The notes beneath the pieces were generated by a model. That model had not been told where the DNA came from. It searched no databases and saw nothing but the letters and a program-made list of their open reading frames with translations. DNA of 32,801 nucleotides. Source: Halobacillus alkaliphilus (GTDB taxonomy: Bacteria > Bacillota > Bacilli > Bacillales > Halobacillaceae). Location of the stretch: contig NZ_FOOG01000011.1 of NCBI RefSeq assembly GCF_900113125.1, positions 1-32,801 on the forward strand, read 5' to 3'. A program made the position numbers and the translations under genes. Positions 1-12,619 of the stretch are shown here, one piece after another. Positions within the stretch are counted from its first letter, which is position 1. The number at the start of each line of letters is the position of its first letter.

Positions 1-151
1 AGAGGGTGCATAAACTTAAGAATGCTTCTGGTTTAAGTTTACTGGACCGTTTCAAAAATCCCGTTTCTTTAGCTGTTTGTCGTAGAGAATGATCCCCTAA
101 AGTTTCTGTAATAGCTTGAGCCATAGACCGAAGGTGTTTATTAAGATCCAT
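1..151 (-). CDS. IS4-like transposase, N-terminal fragment (runs off window)
   Basis: The minus strand opens with ATG at 151 and stays open for 50 codons to the window edge. The start follows a strong ribosome site, AAGGAGGAT, at 167-158. The peptide begins MDLNKHLRSMAQ and contains a TGF..RSSKL.P..FLSLCTL pattern, which I recognise as the N-terminus of IS4-family DDE transposases. The catalytic DDE residues would lie outside the window, so activity cannot be judged. The terminal inverted repeat of the element should fall between 152 and about 235, but I could not delimit it. The family call rests on N-terminal resemblance only. Confidence 0.65.
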   Translation of the reverse strand, partial: MDLNKHLRSMAQAITETLGDHSLRQTAKETGFLKRSSKLKPEAFLSLCTL

Positions 152-238
152 AAAATTATCCTCCTTTAGAAATTTCATCTAAAAGAGTAACGTTTATAAG
201 GGAGTTACGAAATTGTAGAGCTTAGCTTGTACGGGTAT

Positions 239-347
239 GGGGAAATGGCGAGACTCCCATGGGAGAAGGGACTAGGTGAGATCCCGCAGGGAGTGAAACG
301 AGCGAGGAAGCTCACCGTTCCCCCATAGGAAAGCGAGTTATTTCCCC
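239..347. repeat. Structured intergenic repeat, element A
   Basis: The segment is bounded by GGGGAAAT at 239-246 and its inverted partner ATTTCCCC at 340-347. Nested inside are GGTGAG (275-280) with CTCACC (311-316), the palindrome CTCCCATGGGAG at 254-265, and TCCCGCAGGGA at 282-292. It therefore folds as a branched hairpin on either strand. The pieces ACTAGG, CAGGGAG and GGAAAGCGAG recur in the copy at 12620-12760. This style of element is, from memory, frequent between genes in Bacillaceae. No convincing ORF lies in it. Confidence 0.65.
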
Positions 348-426
348 GCCAGCCCTAGACCCCGTTAACATAACGGACCCAATTTATCTCAAAACTGAGT
401 CTTACACAAACGGGAGCTTTACTGGA

Positions 427-486
427 GTTCGACTAAGAACGCCATGTTGTGTGGCAACGTCGAATGGTCCTGCGTCATGCAGGGCC
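427..486. repeat. Structured intergenic repeat, element B (three hairpins)
   Basis: GTTCGAC (427-433) pairs with GTCGAA (459-464). Inside it GCCAT (441-445) pairs with GTGGC (451-455). A third stem follows, GGTCCTGC (467-474) with GCAGGGCC (479-486). A close copy lies at 12683-12742. Differences between the copies in stem positions mostly leave pairing intact through G-U wobble. The element ends 35 bases before the likely start of the threonine-synthase-like gene, so it may be in that gene's leader or overlap its promoter. Confidence 0.65.
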
Positions 487-520
487 GAAACTTTTATATA
501 TAAGATAGGGAGTGTGTGTG

Positions 521-1618
521 GTGAAGGGTGTGTTTGTAGATCAGTGGAACAACGAGTATATTCCGAATCGAGTGGACTGGAGGCCGGAAGAAGGGTTGTT
601 CCGGGTGAAGCCGTATTCGGTGAATTTTCCAATGAGTCAGATTAAAGAGAGACAGGCAACCATGTGGCGTTATCAGGAAGCTTTGCCTTTTGAAACAACG
701 GATAACACTATAACCATGGGAGAAGGGATGACCCCGCTCGTCCCTCTGGATGCTGATCATCCAAACCTTTTAATGAAAATGGACTACCTCATGCCGACAG
801 GTTCTTTTAAAGACCGCGGGGCAGCGGTTTTAATCGCAAAAGCGAAAGAACTGGGCGTATCCTCTGTCATTGCCGACAGCAGCGGTAATGCTGGCACAGC
901 TATCGCAGCGTACAGCGCAAGAGCCGGTATCAACTGCCACATCTATGCACCCGCTTCTACTTCTGAGAAAAAACTCGCTCAGATCGAAGCGCACGGGGCT
1001 CATATCCATAAGATCCCCGGGTCACGTGAGGATACGGCTGAGGCCGCAAAACAAGCTGTGGAGAAAGAAAATCTCTATTACGCGAGTCATGTGTACAATC
1101 CATTTTTCTATGAGGGTACGAAGACATTTGCTTTTGAAGTCTGGGAGCAGCTGGGGGAACAGGTGCCTGACGCCCTCATTCTTCCGGTGGGGAATGGGAC
1201 GCTTCTGCTTGGCGCCTATATTGGAGTTCAGAATTTAAAAGAGGCCGGCGTCATCAACAGAATACCAAGAATAATTGGTGTCCAGTCCGAGGCTTGTGCG
1301 CCGATTGCCCGTGCTTTTGCAAGCGGTGAGCCCGTGAGTCCGGCAGAAAACAGGGGCACGCTGGCCGAAGGGATTGCCATTGCGGATCCCATGCGTGGGA
1401 AAGAGATTTTAGAAGCGGTTAAAGATACGAAGGGCACAATAGTGACAGCCCCTGAGGATGGGATAAAGTCTGCAGGGCAGGAACTTGCCGGTAAAGGTTT
1501 CTATGTAGAGCCAACAACCGCCGCGACGTATGCAGCTTATCAACAGCATAAAGCAGAAATTGTTCATCCCGATGAAAAGGCAGTGATGGTGTTGTGCGGA
1601 TCAGGTTTGAAGAAATAG
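521..1618 (+). CDS. Threonine-synthase-like PLP-dependent enzyme
   Basis: The protein belongs to fold-type II PLP enzymes of the threonine synthase group, which convert O-phosphohomoserine to threonine in the cytoplasm. The PLP lysine is visible in GSFKDRG (K97 counted from GTG 521), followed by the SSGNAGT substrate loop near 120-126, a VGNGTLLLG phosphate loop near 225, and a C-terminal CGSG motif. Length (365 aa) is normal for the short form. In-frame GTG codons occur at 512, 518 and 521; AGGGAG at 507-512 is best spaced for 521. No hom or thrB gene is adjacent, so a biosynthetic role is not shown by context and another amino-acid lyase activity remains possible. The sequence between this gene and the next (1634-1663) can form a GGACAGG/CCTGTCC hairpin without a T-run, so read-through into the next gene is plausible. 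Confidence 0.85.
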   Translation: MKGVFVDQWNNEYIPNRVDWRPEEGLFRVKPYSVNFPMSQIKERQATMWRYQEALPFETTDNTITMGEGMTPLVPLDADHPNLLMKMDYLMPTGSFKDRGAAVLIAKAKELGVSSVIADSSGNAGTAIAAYSARAGINCHIYAPASTSEKKLAQIEAHGAHIHKIPGSREDTAEAAKQAVEKENLYYASHVYNPFFYEGTKTFAFEVWEQLGEQVPDALILPVGNGTLLLGAYIGVQNLKEAGVINRIPRIIGVQSEACAPIARAFASGEPVSPAENRGTLAEGIAIADPMRGKEILEAVKDTKGTIVTAPEDGIKSAGQELAGKGFYVEPTTAATYAAYQQHKAEIVHPDEKAVMVLCGSGLKK

Positions 1619-1681
1619 CTTCTAAGCAGGGCGGGACAGGCATAGGCTAGAAGAAACCTGTCCAAAAAGGGGATTTTTCTG

Positions 1682-2284
1682 ATGAAATCCTTATTGAAAA
1701 AAGGCCTGATGATCCTGTTAGGAAGCTTATTTATTTCGCTTGGTGTAAACTTTTTCCTTATGCCGGATCATGTGCTTGATGGGGGAATGATCGGACTTGG
1801 GCTGATTGCCAATTACGTGTGGGGGTTGAAAGTCGGTTTCACCATCATTTTATGCAGTATCCCGATTTTTACCATTGCCTGGTTCAGGTACCGAGCCTAT
1901 TTTTATAACAGTCTCCATGGACTGCTTATCTCCTCCTTTCTCATCGATCTTCTTCATGGACTCAGAGCCTATCATCTGCCGCTTGATCCGGCGCTCAGCT
2001 CCATCGTGGGCGGAGCGTTTGTAGGCGGTGGGATCGGACTGATGCTCCGGCATAAGACAAGCACCGGAGGAACTGACCTCCTGGCCCAAATGATTGCGGA
2101 TTTATCGAGAATGAACGTTGGTTTTGTTATTTTCTTTATAGACCTTATGATCATTGGGATAAGCGGCTATGTTTTCTCTATGGAAACGCTGCTGCTATCC
2201 ACCATCACGATATTAAGCGTGGGTCTGGTGACGATGCTCTGTACGTCGTCCCGGCTGTTCCCGAGTCGTTCAATTTTAGATTGA
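1682..2284 (+). CDS. YitT-family (DUF161) membrane protein, short form
   Basis: The 200-residue protein is very hydrophobic, with about five or six membrane segments and the family's conserved GGTDLLAQMI stretch near residue 126. It matches the YitT/YczE-like membrane domain. The usual C-terminal soluble DUF2179 domain of many YitT proteins is absent, because the ORF ends within a terminator soon after the last membrane segment. The function of the family is not established. AAGGGGA at 1667-1673 is the ribosome site for ATG 1682. The gene is 63 bases downstream of the PLP enzyme and probably cotranscribed. Confidence 0.8.
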   Translation: MKSLLKKGLMILLGSLFISLGVNFFLMPDHVLDGGMIGLGLIANYVWGLKVGFTIILCSIPIFTIAWFRYRAYFYNSLHGLLISSFLIDLLHGLRAYHLPLDPALSSIVGGAFVGGGIGLMLRHKTSTGGTDLLAQMIADLSRMNVGFVIFFIDLMIIGISGYVFSMETLLLSTITILSVGLVTMLCTSSRLFPSRSILD

Positions 2285-2296
2285 ACGGCTTTTTTG
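2264..2296 (+). terminator. Rho-independent terminator overlapping the end of the YitT-like gene
   Basis: Arms 2264-2274 and 2280-2290 form an 11-bp stem with one G-T pair and a five-base loop, followed by a run of T. The left arm is coding sequence and the TGA stop lies in the right arm, so the last codons double as the terminator. Confidence 0.85.
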
Positions 2297-2378
2297 TTTG
2301 GACTAATCTTAGAATACGGAGGTCTGTCCTTTTAAGCCGACAGACATAAAACATTCGCTAATTTATCTCCCTTATCCA

Positions 2379-2408
2379 TTCAACCCAGTAAGCAAAGTTT
2401 GCTATAAT
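2379..2408 (+). promoter_or_regulatory. Sigma-A-type promoter of the pcrB-pcrA-ligA-camS operon
   Basis: An extended -10 element, TGCTATAAT (TATAAT at 2403-2408), is preceded by TTCAAC at 2379-2384 with an 18-base spacer. It is 36 bases upstream of the pcrB start and just after the preceding terminator. Confidence 0.7.
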
Positions 2409-2443
2409 AAGTGAATGGACAAAAGTTTTTTTGGAGGACGGAA

Positions 2444-3136
2444 ATGAACAAACTGAGCGAGTGGAAGCATGTCTTCAAGCTGGATCCGCAAAAGACTTTG
2501 TCGGATCATGACCTGCAATTGATCTTGGAATCAGGTACGGATGCTGTGATTATCGGAGGAACTGACGGTGTAACCTTTGAAAATGTGAGTGATTTGTTTG
2601 ACCGTGTCCAGCCCTATGATGTGCCTTGTCTGTTGGAAGTTTCAGATATAGAAGTGATTGCTCCTGAGTTTGATGGGTACCTCATTCCGATGGTGCTGAA
2701 CAGCCGTGAGAAAAAATGGATGCTCGATATTCATCATCAAGCGGTGAAGGAGTATGGCGACATAATGGACTGGGACCAGATGGTGGTCGAAGGCTATTGC
2801 GTTTTAAATGAGAAAGCTAAAGTTTTCAAACATGCCAACTGTTATCTCCCTGATGAAGAGGATGTTCTTGCTTATGCAAGGATGGCTGAGCATATGTTTC
2901 ATTTGCCGGTTTTTTACTTAGAATACAGCGGCACTTACGGAGATCCTGAGCTTGTTAAAAAGATAACGAATGAATTACAACATACAACAGTCGTTTACGG
3001 CGGCGGTATCAGGTCCAGCAAGCAGGCAGAGGAAATGAGTGCCTGTGCTGATGTGATTGTCGTCGGCAACGTGCTGTACGAAGACCTTGATGCTGCCTTG
3101 AAGACAGTCAGCGTAGCAAAAAAATCCAATTTTTGA
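2444..3136 (+). CDS. pcrB: Heptaprenylglyceryl phosphate synthase PcrB
   Basis: PcrB joins a long prenyl diphosphate (heptaprenyl in bacilli) to sn-glycerol-1-phosphate, giving an archaeal-type ether lipid. The 230-residue protein shows the TIM-barrel features of the family: YLEYSGTYGDP near residue 160, the phosphate-binding GGGIRS near 187, and VGNVLY near 208. Start ATG 2444 is chosen because GGAGG at 2433-2437 is well spaced. The upstream in-frame GTG at 2411 lies just after the -10 element and lacks a ribosome site. It heads the operon with pcrA 16 bases downstream, the arrangement known in Bacillus. Confidence 0.93.
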   Translation: MNKLSEWKHVFKLDPQKTLSDHDLQLILESGTDAVIIGGTDGVTFENVSDLFDRVQPYDVPCLLEVSDIEVIAPEFDGYLIPMVLNSREKKWMLDIHHQAVKEYGDIMDWDQMVVEGYCVLNEKAKVFKHANCYLPDEEDVLAYARMAEHMFHLPVFYLEYSGTYGDPELVKKITNELQHTTVVYGGGIRSSKQAEEMSACADVIVVGNVLYEDLDAALKTVSVAKKSNF

Positions 3137-3152
3137 TTAAGGATGGTGTACG

Positions 3153-7411
<4,259 letters not shown>

Positions 7412-7528
7412 AACAGACAGGCGCCACTCCTCTCATGTAAACGAGTGGAGCTTTGGGGACAGGCAGGAAATCCCGGCACAATTCACGGAAGATCATCGTT
7501 TCACGTAATTACATGGGGAGTGGGATAC

Positions 7529-8674
7529 ATGAGGAAGTGGCATGCACTGTTGGTTGGTTCATTGCTTTTGGTTAGCGCGTGTACGCCAGTGTTTGATAAT
7601 AAGGATGAAGTCATTCAGGAAACAAGAGATAAAGACAGCAATCAAGCCTCGATCGTTCCGAATCATAGCATCTCAGAAGAAACGTACCGCATGATTTTAT
7701 CGGAAGATCGTTCGAAAGTATCAAAAGCCCGGTCGGTCACGGTGAATCAAATGGGGAACCGGATGGACATCTCCGAGTTTGAACAAGGCCTCAGGCGGCA
7801 CTCTAAGGAATACTATGATCCTGAGGAGTACTTTTTTCAGCCAGGTCAGTTTCTGACTAAAGATACGCTGCTTAGCTGGCTGACGAGATACGGCGACGGA
7901 AACAAAGAAGGATTGAATCCGGAGCTTGAAGAAGATGAAGCGACCGTTGAACAATTCCGTGAAAATCCTAAATATATATCGAACATTGTGGAGCAGGATT
8001 ATCTGGTTAAAAAAGATGGGGATGTCGTGGAGTTAGAAGGGGTAACTATTGGTATTTCCTTGCGGACGGTCTACAACTTCACGGCTGAAGGAAGGAATTA
8101 TAAAGAAGACCATTCCACAGAAGAGCTTTTAAAAAAGGGAAAAGAGTATGCTGGAACGATTTTAAAGCGACTGAGAGAACGGGACGAGCTGAAAAACGTA
8201 CCGGTAGTGTTTGCTATTTATGAAGAAGAAGAAGCAAGTTCCAAGGTGCCTGGTCAATTTTTAAGCAAAACTATGGTGAAAGGCTCTTCCTCCTCTATTG
8301 GTGACTGGCAAGACATTGATGAAAAACACGTCCTCTTCCCGTCGAAGGAAGCTGAAAATGACTATTTTGAAGATTCGCAGATCTTTTCTGATTTCCGAGA
8401 TGAAGTATCCGATTACTTCCCGAACTTCGTAGGGATGATTGCCAACGGATTCTATGTGGATAATGAACTTCAGCAAGTGTCTATTGATATTCCCATCCAG
8501 TTCCGCTCCGAGTCAGAAGTCGTCGGATTCACTCAGTATGTGTACGGTCTGGTAGTGGAAATGTTCCCGGACCACTATGATGTAGAAGTGAAAATTAACA
8601 GTATGGATCAACAGGAAAGCCTTATTGTCCAACAGGCCGGACAAGAGGAACCTTTTGTTCATATCTATGAATAA
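7529..8674 (+). CDS. camS: CamS-family lipoprotein
   Basis: CamS proteins are surface lipoproteins; in Enterococcus and Staphylococcus their signal peptides yield peptide sex pheromones. Here the signal peptide is short and hydrophobic and ends in a lipobox LVSAC with the lipidated cysteine at residue 18. The mature part is acidic and 363 residues long, with no recognisable catalytic motif, as usual for the family. ATG 7529 is chosen because it begins the signal peptide and has GGGGAG at 7514-7519; an upstream in-frame start at 7445 would bury the signal. It is the last gene of the operon, 117 bases after ligA, as in other bacilli. Its role in this organism is unknown. Confidence 0.88.
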   Translation: MRKWHALLVGSLLLVSACTPVFDNKDEVIQETRDKDSNQASIVPNHSISEETYRMILSEDRSKVSKARSVTVNQMGNRMDISEFEQGLRRHSKEYYDPEEYFFQPGQFLTKDTLLSWLTRYGDGNKEGLNPELEEDEATVEQFRENPKYISNIVEQDYLVKKDGDVVELEGVTIGISLRTVYNFTAEGRNYKEDHSTEELLKKGKEYAGTILKRLRERDELKNVPVVFAIYEEEEASSKVPGQFLSKTMVKGSSSSIGDWQDIDEKHVLFPSKEAENDYFEDSQIFSDFRDEVSDYFPNFVGMIANGFYVDNELQQVSIDIPIQFRSESEVVGFTQYVYGLVVEMFPDHYDVEVKINSMDQQESLIVQQAGQEEPFVHIYE

Positions 8675-8681
8675 ATATCTT

Positions 8682-8718
8682 AGCCGCGTGGATGCTAAAC
8701 ATCGACGCGGCTTTTTTT
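8682..8718 (+). terminator. Terminator of the pcrB-camS operon
   Basis: AGCCGCGT (8682-8689) pairs with ACGCGGCT (8705-8712), with an inner GATG/CATC extension and a loop of five bases, followed by seven T. Confidence 0.92.
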
Positions 8719-8739
8719 ATAGGTAGAGATCTGCAAATT

Positions 8740-8820
8740 TTGAGCAAATTCGATTTACTATACTTATATGGACGTAAATTTGCTATGTGAAGAGTTGTAT
8801 TCAGTTTAAGTATTTAAACT
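8740..8820 (+). promoter_or_regulatory. Possible promoter and operator-like palindrome upstream of pruA
   Basis: TTGAGC (8740-8745) and TTATAT (8764-8769) with an 18-base spacer could be a promoter. Downstream of it lies AGTTTAAGTATTTAAACT at 8803-8820, an inverted repeat with perfect 7-base arms, suited to a dimeric regulator. The leader to the pruA start would be long (about 180 bases). Both calls rest on pattern only. Confidence 0.35.
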
Positions 8821-8961
8821 AAGCTAAATTGGATCATTTGCGGTTATTTGATTTGTGGAAGAGAAGAAGTTGCGGTAAAATAATCTTTGGAAAAGCCGTG
8901 GTAATTTTCAAAAAATTATCCGGCGTCTGTATGTATTTATTCCTTTAGGAGGCGGGTAACC

Positions 8962-10512
8962 ATGGTGGTCCCTTACAAACATGAACCATTTACCGATTTC
9001 AGTATTGAAGAAAATCGCAGAGCACTTGAGTCTGCCATTAAGCAGGTGGAAGCAGAGTTAGGAAAGACGTACCCTTTGATTATCGGCGGCGAACGGATTA
9101 TGACCGATGACAAAATCGAAGTTGTTAATCCAGCAGATAAGAAAGAAGTGATTGGGTACGTAGCAAAAGCGAACCAGGATCTCGCAGAAAAAGCGCACAG
9201 AATCGCAGACGAGACCTTTAGCTGGTGGCGCAAAACAAAAGCTTCGTTTCGTGCTGACATCTTATTCCGTGCCGCAGCCATTGTCCGTCGTCGTAAGCAT
9301 GAGTTTACGGCTCATCTCGTTAAAGAAGGCGGAAAACCCTGGAAAGAAGCAGACGCCGATACAGCGGAAGCTATCGATTTTATGGAGTTCTACGCACGTC
9401 AGATGCTCGATATTGATAAAGGCGTAGAAATCAATTCCCGTCCAATTGAAAATAACCGATTCCATTACATTCCGCTTGGTGTAGGCGTGGTTATTTCTCC
9501 GTGGAACTTCTTGTTTGCGATCATGTGCGGTACGACCACCGCAGCTATGGTCTCAGGCAACACGGTTTTACTCAAACCAGCGAGCTCCACACCTATTATT
9601 GCTTATAAAATGATGGAGGTACTGGAGGAAGCCGGTCTACCTGCTGGAGTCATCAATTATATACCGGGCAGCGGGAAAGAAGTGGGCGATTATCTTGTCG
9701 ACCACCCTCGGACTCGATTTATCAGTTTTACTGGATCCCGTGAAGTCGGTACCCGAATCTTCGAACGCGCGGCCAAAGTCCATGAAGGTCAAAAGTGGCT
9801 GAAGCGCACCATTATCGAAATGGGCGGAAAAGATACGATCATCGTTGATGAAGATTCCGACCTGGAATTGGCCGCTGACTCCATTACCTATTCTGCTTTT
9901 GGCTTCTCCGGTCAAAAATGTTCGGCATGCTCCCGCGTAGTGGCCCATGAAGCTGTATACGACGAGCTGCTCGAGCGTGTCGTTCAGAAAACAAAGAATG
10001 AAGTAAGTCATGGTAACCCTGCTGATAACCGCTCTTACATGGGACCGGTCATTGATCAGGGAGCGTATGATAAGATTCTTAGTTACATTGAGATCGGCAA
10101 AAAAGAAGGAAAGCTGATGGCGGGAGGAAAAGGCGATGACAGCAAAGGCTGGTTTATTGAGCCAACCGTTTTCGCAGATCTCGATCCTGAGAGTACGATT
10201 ATGCAGGAAGAAATCTTTGGGCCTGTGTTAGGCTTTATGAAAGCTTCTTCTTTTGATGAAGCATTGGAAATTGCCAACAACACAGAGTATGGACTTACTG
10301 GTGCTGTAATTACCAATAACCGTCAGCACATTGAGAAGGCCAGAGAGGATTTCCACGTTGGAAACTTATACTTTAACCGCGGATGTACGGCTGCGATTGT
10401 CGGCTACCATCCATTTGGAGGCTTTAATATGTCCGGCACCGACTCCAAAGCTGGTGGACCTGACTACCTGTATCATCATATGCAAGGAAAAACCACATCT
10501 GAAATGCTGTAA
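8962..10512 (+). CDS. pruA: 1-pyrroline-5-carboxylate dehydrogenase
   Basis: This aldehyde dehydrogenase oxidises pyrroline-5-carboxylate / glutamate semialdehyde to glutamate with NAD, the second step of proline catabolism and part of arginine breakdown. The 516-residue length fits the RocA/PutC type. The catalytic cysteine is C320 in GQKCSACSR and the general base is E286 in IEMGGK; the cofactor motif SFTGSREVG lies near 253-261 and PWNF near 173-176. AGGAGG at 8946-8951 precedes ATG 8962. No proline dehydrogenase gene lies in the window. The next genes encode a small membrane protein and a proline symporter, so the locus couples uptake to oxidation, although a terminator separates the two units. 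Symbols rocA or putC would be equally valid. Confidence 0.92.
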   Translation: MVVPYKHEPFTDFSIEENRRALESAIKQVEAELGKTYPLIIGGERIMTDDKIEVVNPADKKEVIGYVAKANQDLAEKAHRIADETFSWWRKTKASFRADILFRAAAIVRRRKHEFTAHLVKEGGKPWKEADADTAEAIDFMEFYARQMLDIDKGVEINSRPIENNRFHYIPLGVGVVISPWNFLFAIMCGTTTAAMVSGNTVLLKPASSTPIIAYKMMEVLEEAGLPAGVINYIPGSGKEVGDYLVDHPRTRFISFTGSREVGTRIFERAAKVHEGQKWLKRTIIEMGGKDTIIVDEDSDLELAADSITYSAFGFSGQKCSACSRVVAHEAVYDELLERVVQKTKNEVSHGNPADNRSYMGPVIDQGAYDKILSYIEIGKKEGKLMAGGKGDDSKGWFIEPTVFADLDPESTIMQEEIFGPVLGFMKASSFDEALEIANNTEYGLTGAVITNNRQHIEKAREDFHVGNLYFNRGCTAAIVGYHPFGGFNMSGTDSKAGGPDYLYHHMQGKTTSEML

Positions 10513-10522
10513 ATCATAATGA

Positions 10523-10567
10523 AACCCATTCTCTGCGATAAAAAAAGCGGAGAATGGGTTTTTTTTA
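10523..10567 (+). terminator. Terminator of pruA
   Basis: A 14-bp stem (10523-10536 with 10547-10560, one G-T pair) has a ten-base A-rich loop and is followed by six or more T. Confidence 0.92.
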
Positions 10568-10874
10568 GAAATTGGAGCATACTACATGTAGCTGCAAAAA
10601 ATAAAAATTAGATAAAAAATGGTAAACGCACCAAAAAAAATTAAAAGAAATTAATGAATGTTTATAGTTAAATCTGCGAATATATGTATATAAATACGAC
10701 ATTAATGCATATAAATTCACAATCGATAATATGTTTCAATTTTTGCAATGTTCTTGTAATTATACTATGATATAGTTGTACTTGTGTTTGACTTTTGAGA
10801 CTTCTATGACTTATGTATCACAAGTAAAAACTAATGCATAGGAGTGTATATTACGACATACAGGAGGTGAAAAT
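10568..10874. other. AT-rich intergenic region between pruA and the symporter unit
   Basis: About 300 bases, very AT-rich, with no credible gene. It carries the promoter candidate at 10743-10771 and the ribosome site AGGAGGTGA at 10862-10870. The remainder contains loosely repeated TATATAAAT-like stretches but no repeat that I can define cleanly. Confidence 0.5.
10743..10771 (+). promoter_or_regulatory. Sigma-A-type promoter of the small-protein/putP unit
   Basis: TTGCAA at 10743-10748 and TATGAT at 10766-10771 are separated by 17 bases. The leader to the first start would be about 95 bases, leaving room for osmotic or proline control, which the sequence itself does not prove. Confidence 0.55.
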
Positions 10875-11003
10875 GTGTTTGAACTAGCGACTGCAGCTGC
10901 TTCATATTCCATTTCAGGGGCAACCTGGTTCTGGTTGTTTGTCCCTATGCCTATCTTAATTATCTTATCCATTATTACATTATTTACTGAGAGGAGCGAC
11001 TAA
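10875..11003 (+). CDS. 42-residue single-span membrane protein, putative symporter accessory protein
   Basis: A GTG start at 10875 follows a near-perfect Shine-Dalgarno sequence (AGGAGGTGA, 10862-10870) and opens 42 codons ending in TAA at 11001. The peptide has a short polar-to-neutral N-terminus, a hydrophobic span from about residue 17 to 36 (TWFWLFVPMP then an Ile/Leu-rich stretch), and a charged end, TERSD. The putP ribosome site GAGGAG lies inside its last codons, so putP translation is probably coupled to it. It resembles the short proteins annotated as symporter small accessory proteins beside sodium:solute symporters; that identification is from memory. It may stabilise or tune the transporter. 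The strong ribosome site and location make it very likely to be translated. Confidence 0.75.
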   Translation: MFELATAAASYSISGATWFWLFVPMPILIILSIITLFTERSD

Positions 11004-11009
11004 AAAAAC

Positions 11010-12521
11010 ATGAGTACAGCAACGTTAATAACGTTTATTATTTATCTAATTGGTATGCTTGGTATCGGATTTGCCGCATATCGTTTAACTAGTGATTTAT
11101 CTGACTATGTATTAGGCGGCCGCCGTCTCGGTCCAGGAGTAGCCGCACTTAGTGCCGGTGCCTCTGATATGAGTGGCTGGTTGCTATTAGGTCTTCCAGG
11201 CGCTATTTACGCATCCGGTTTATCTGAAGCGTGGATTGGTGTAGGTCTCGCTATTGGTGCTTATCTAAACTGGCAGTTTGTTGCCCGCCGCCTGCGTGTC
11301 TTTACAGAAGTGGCGAACGATTCCATCACGGTACCGGACTATCTTGAAAACCGTTTCCGTGATAAATCTCACGTATTGCGTGTGATTTCCGCAGCTGTTA
11401 TCTTATTATTCTTCACCTTCTACACCTCTTCCGGTATGGTTGCCGGCGCGAAGCTGTTCGAAGCTTCCTTTGCATTAAGCTATACACAAGCTCTTTGGCT
11501 TGGAGCTATTGTAACGATATCATATACATTCCTTGGAGGATTCCTGGCCGTAAGCTGGACAGACTTTGTTCAGGGTATCCTTATGTTCCTGGCTCTAATT
11601 GCCGTGCCAATTGTAGCTGTTTCTGAACTGGGCGGCTGGAACAATGCCGTCGATGCTGTTGGTCAAATCGACCCGGCTCATTTGAACATGGTACAGGGAG
11701 TAGGCGCATTAGCTATTATTTCATCTCTAGCCTGGGGTCTTGGTTATTTCGGGCAGCCTCACATTCTTGTACGTTTTATGGCCCTTCGTTCCCCTAAAGA
11801 TGTTCCGAAAGCCCGCTTTATCGGTGTAGGCTGGATGGTTCTGGGTCTTTACGGTGCGATCTTCACAGGTCTTGTTGGACTTGCGTATGTAAATACAGCA
11901 GACATAGGTGCTTTGAGCACATTTAATGCAGAAGTGGTTAATGAAGGCGGCGTGCAAATGCTTGCCGATGCTGAGAAGATCTTCATTACATTTTCACAAA
12001 TTCTGTTCCACCCGGTCATTGCAGGTATTCTGCTTGCAGCTATTCTGTCTGCAATCATGAGTACCATTGACTCTCAGCTGCTTGTATCTTCTTCTGCTCT
12101 TGCAGAGGACTTCTATAAAGCGCTGTTCCGTCCTAACGCAACTGAGCGTGAGCTTGTATGGGTTGGACGTGTTGCGGTTGCCGGTATCGCCTTAATTGCC
12201 GTATTGATCGCCGGAAACCCGGACAGTTCTGTACTTGATCTTGTATCTTATGCCTGGGCAGGATTCGGTGCCGCATTCGGTCCGATCATCATCTTGTCCT
12301 TGTTCTGGAAAGGCATTACCCGTAACGGTGCGCTTGCCGGTATTATTGTCGGTGCAGTAACTGTTGTTGTATGGGGTGACTTCCTGAGCGGCGGTATCTT
12401 TGATCTTTATGAAATCGTACCTGGTTTCATCTTGAACTTAATTGTTGCTATTGCAGTCAGTGCTGCAGGTGAACCGCCGAAAGAAATTATTGAAGAATTT
12501 GATGAAGCAGCTCGTCGTTAA
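11010..12521 (+). CDS. putP: Sodium/proline symporter (PutP/OpuE type)
   Basis: A 503-residue member of the sodium:solute symporter family with about 13 membrane segments. It carries the family signatures DYVLGGRRLGPGVAALSAGASDMSGW near residues 31-56, IGAYLNW near 82-88, and GQPHILVRFMA near 248-258. It imports proline with sodium. In B. subtilis the symporter gene at this place, upstream of gatCAB, is opuE, used for osmoprotection, whereas pruA next door here suggests catabolic use; the sequence does not decide between them. Start ATG 11010 uses the ribosome site embedded in the upstream 42-codon gene. The gene ends before a strong terminator. Confidence 0.93.
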   Translation: MSTATLITFIIYLIGMLGIGFAAYRLTSDLSDYVLGGRRLGPGVAALSAGASDMSGWLLLGLPGAIYASGLSEAWIGVGLAIGAYLNWQFVARRLRVFTEVANDSITVPDYLENRFRDKSHVLRVISAAVILLFFTFYTSSGMVAGAKLFEASFALSYTQALWLGAIVTISYTFLGGFLAVSWTDFVQGILMFLALIAVPIVAVSELGGWNNAVDAVGQIDPAHLNMVQGVGALAIISSLAWGLGYFGQPHILVRFMALRSPKDVPKARFIGVGWMVLGLYGAIFTGLVGLAYVNTADIGALSTFNAEVVNEGGVQMLADAEKIFITFSQILFHPVIAGILLAAILSAIMSTIDSQLLVSSSALAEDFYKALFRPNATERELVWVGRVAVAGIALIAVLIAGNPDSSVLDLVSYAWAGFGAAFGPIIILSLFWKGITRNGALAGIIVGAVTVVVWGDFLSGGIFDLYEIVPGFILNLIVAIAVSAAGEPPKEIIEEFDEAARR

Positions 12522-12540
12522 TATAACGATGAGCCCCCTA

Positions 12541-12575
12541 AAAGGATCTCCGGTCTCCCGGAGGTCCTTTTTTGT
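12541..12575 (+). terminator. Terminator of the putP unit
   Basis: A 13-bp stem (12541-12553 with 12558-12570, one G-T pair) with a four-base loop is followed by T residues. Confidence 0.92.
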
Positions 12576-12619
12576 TTCTAACGTATGGCTTATTACAAAT
12601 AAAATTCCGATTCTGTAGA

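Noticed and set aside
402-760. Short ORFs on both strands in the region before the threonine-synthase-like gene (for example a minus-strand frame containing HDAGPFDVATQHG)
   Set aside because: They translate the structured repeat element B or shadow the real gene. A similar peptide appears at 12625-12807 only because the repeat is copied there.
1634-1663. A terminator between the PLP enzyme and the YitT-like gene
   Set aside because: The GGACAGG/CCTGTCC hairpin has a 16-base loop and is followed by A and G, not T.
8851-8880. A sigma-54 (-24/-12) promoter for pruA, as expected under RocR control
   Set aside because: TGG and TTGC are present but three bases too far apart, and the conserved TGGCAC is not there.
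10620-10633. A CcpA cre site between pruA and putP (TGGTAAACGCACCA)
   Set aside because: It departs from the cre consensus at key positions although it has inverted TGGT/ACCA ends.
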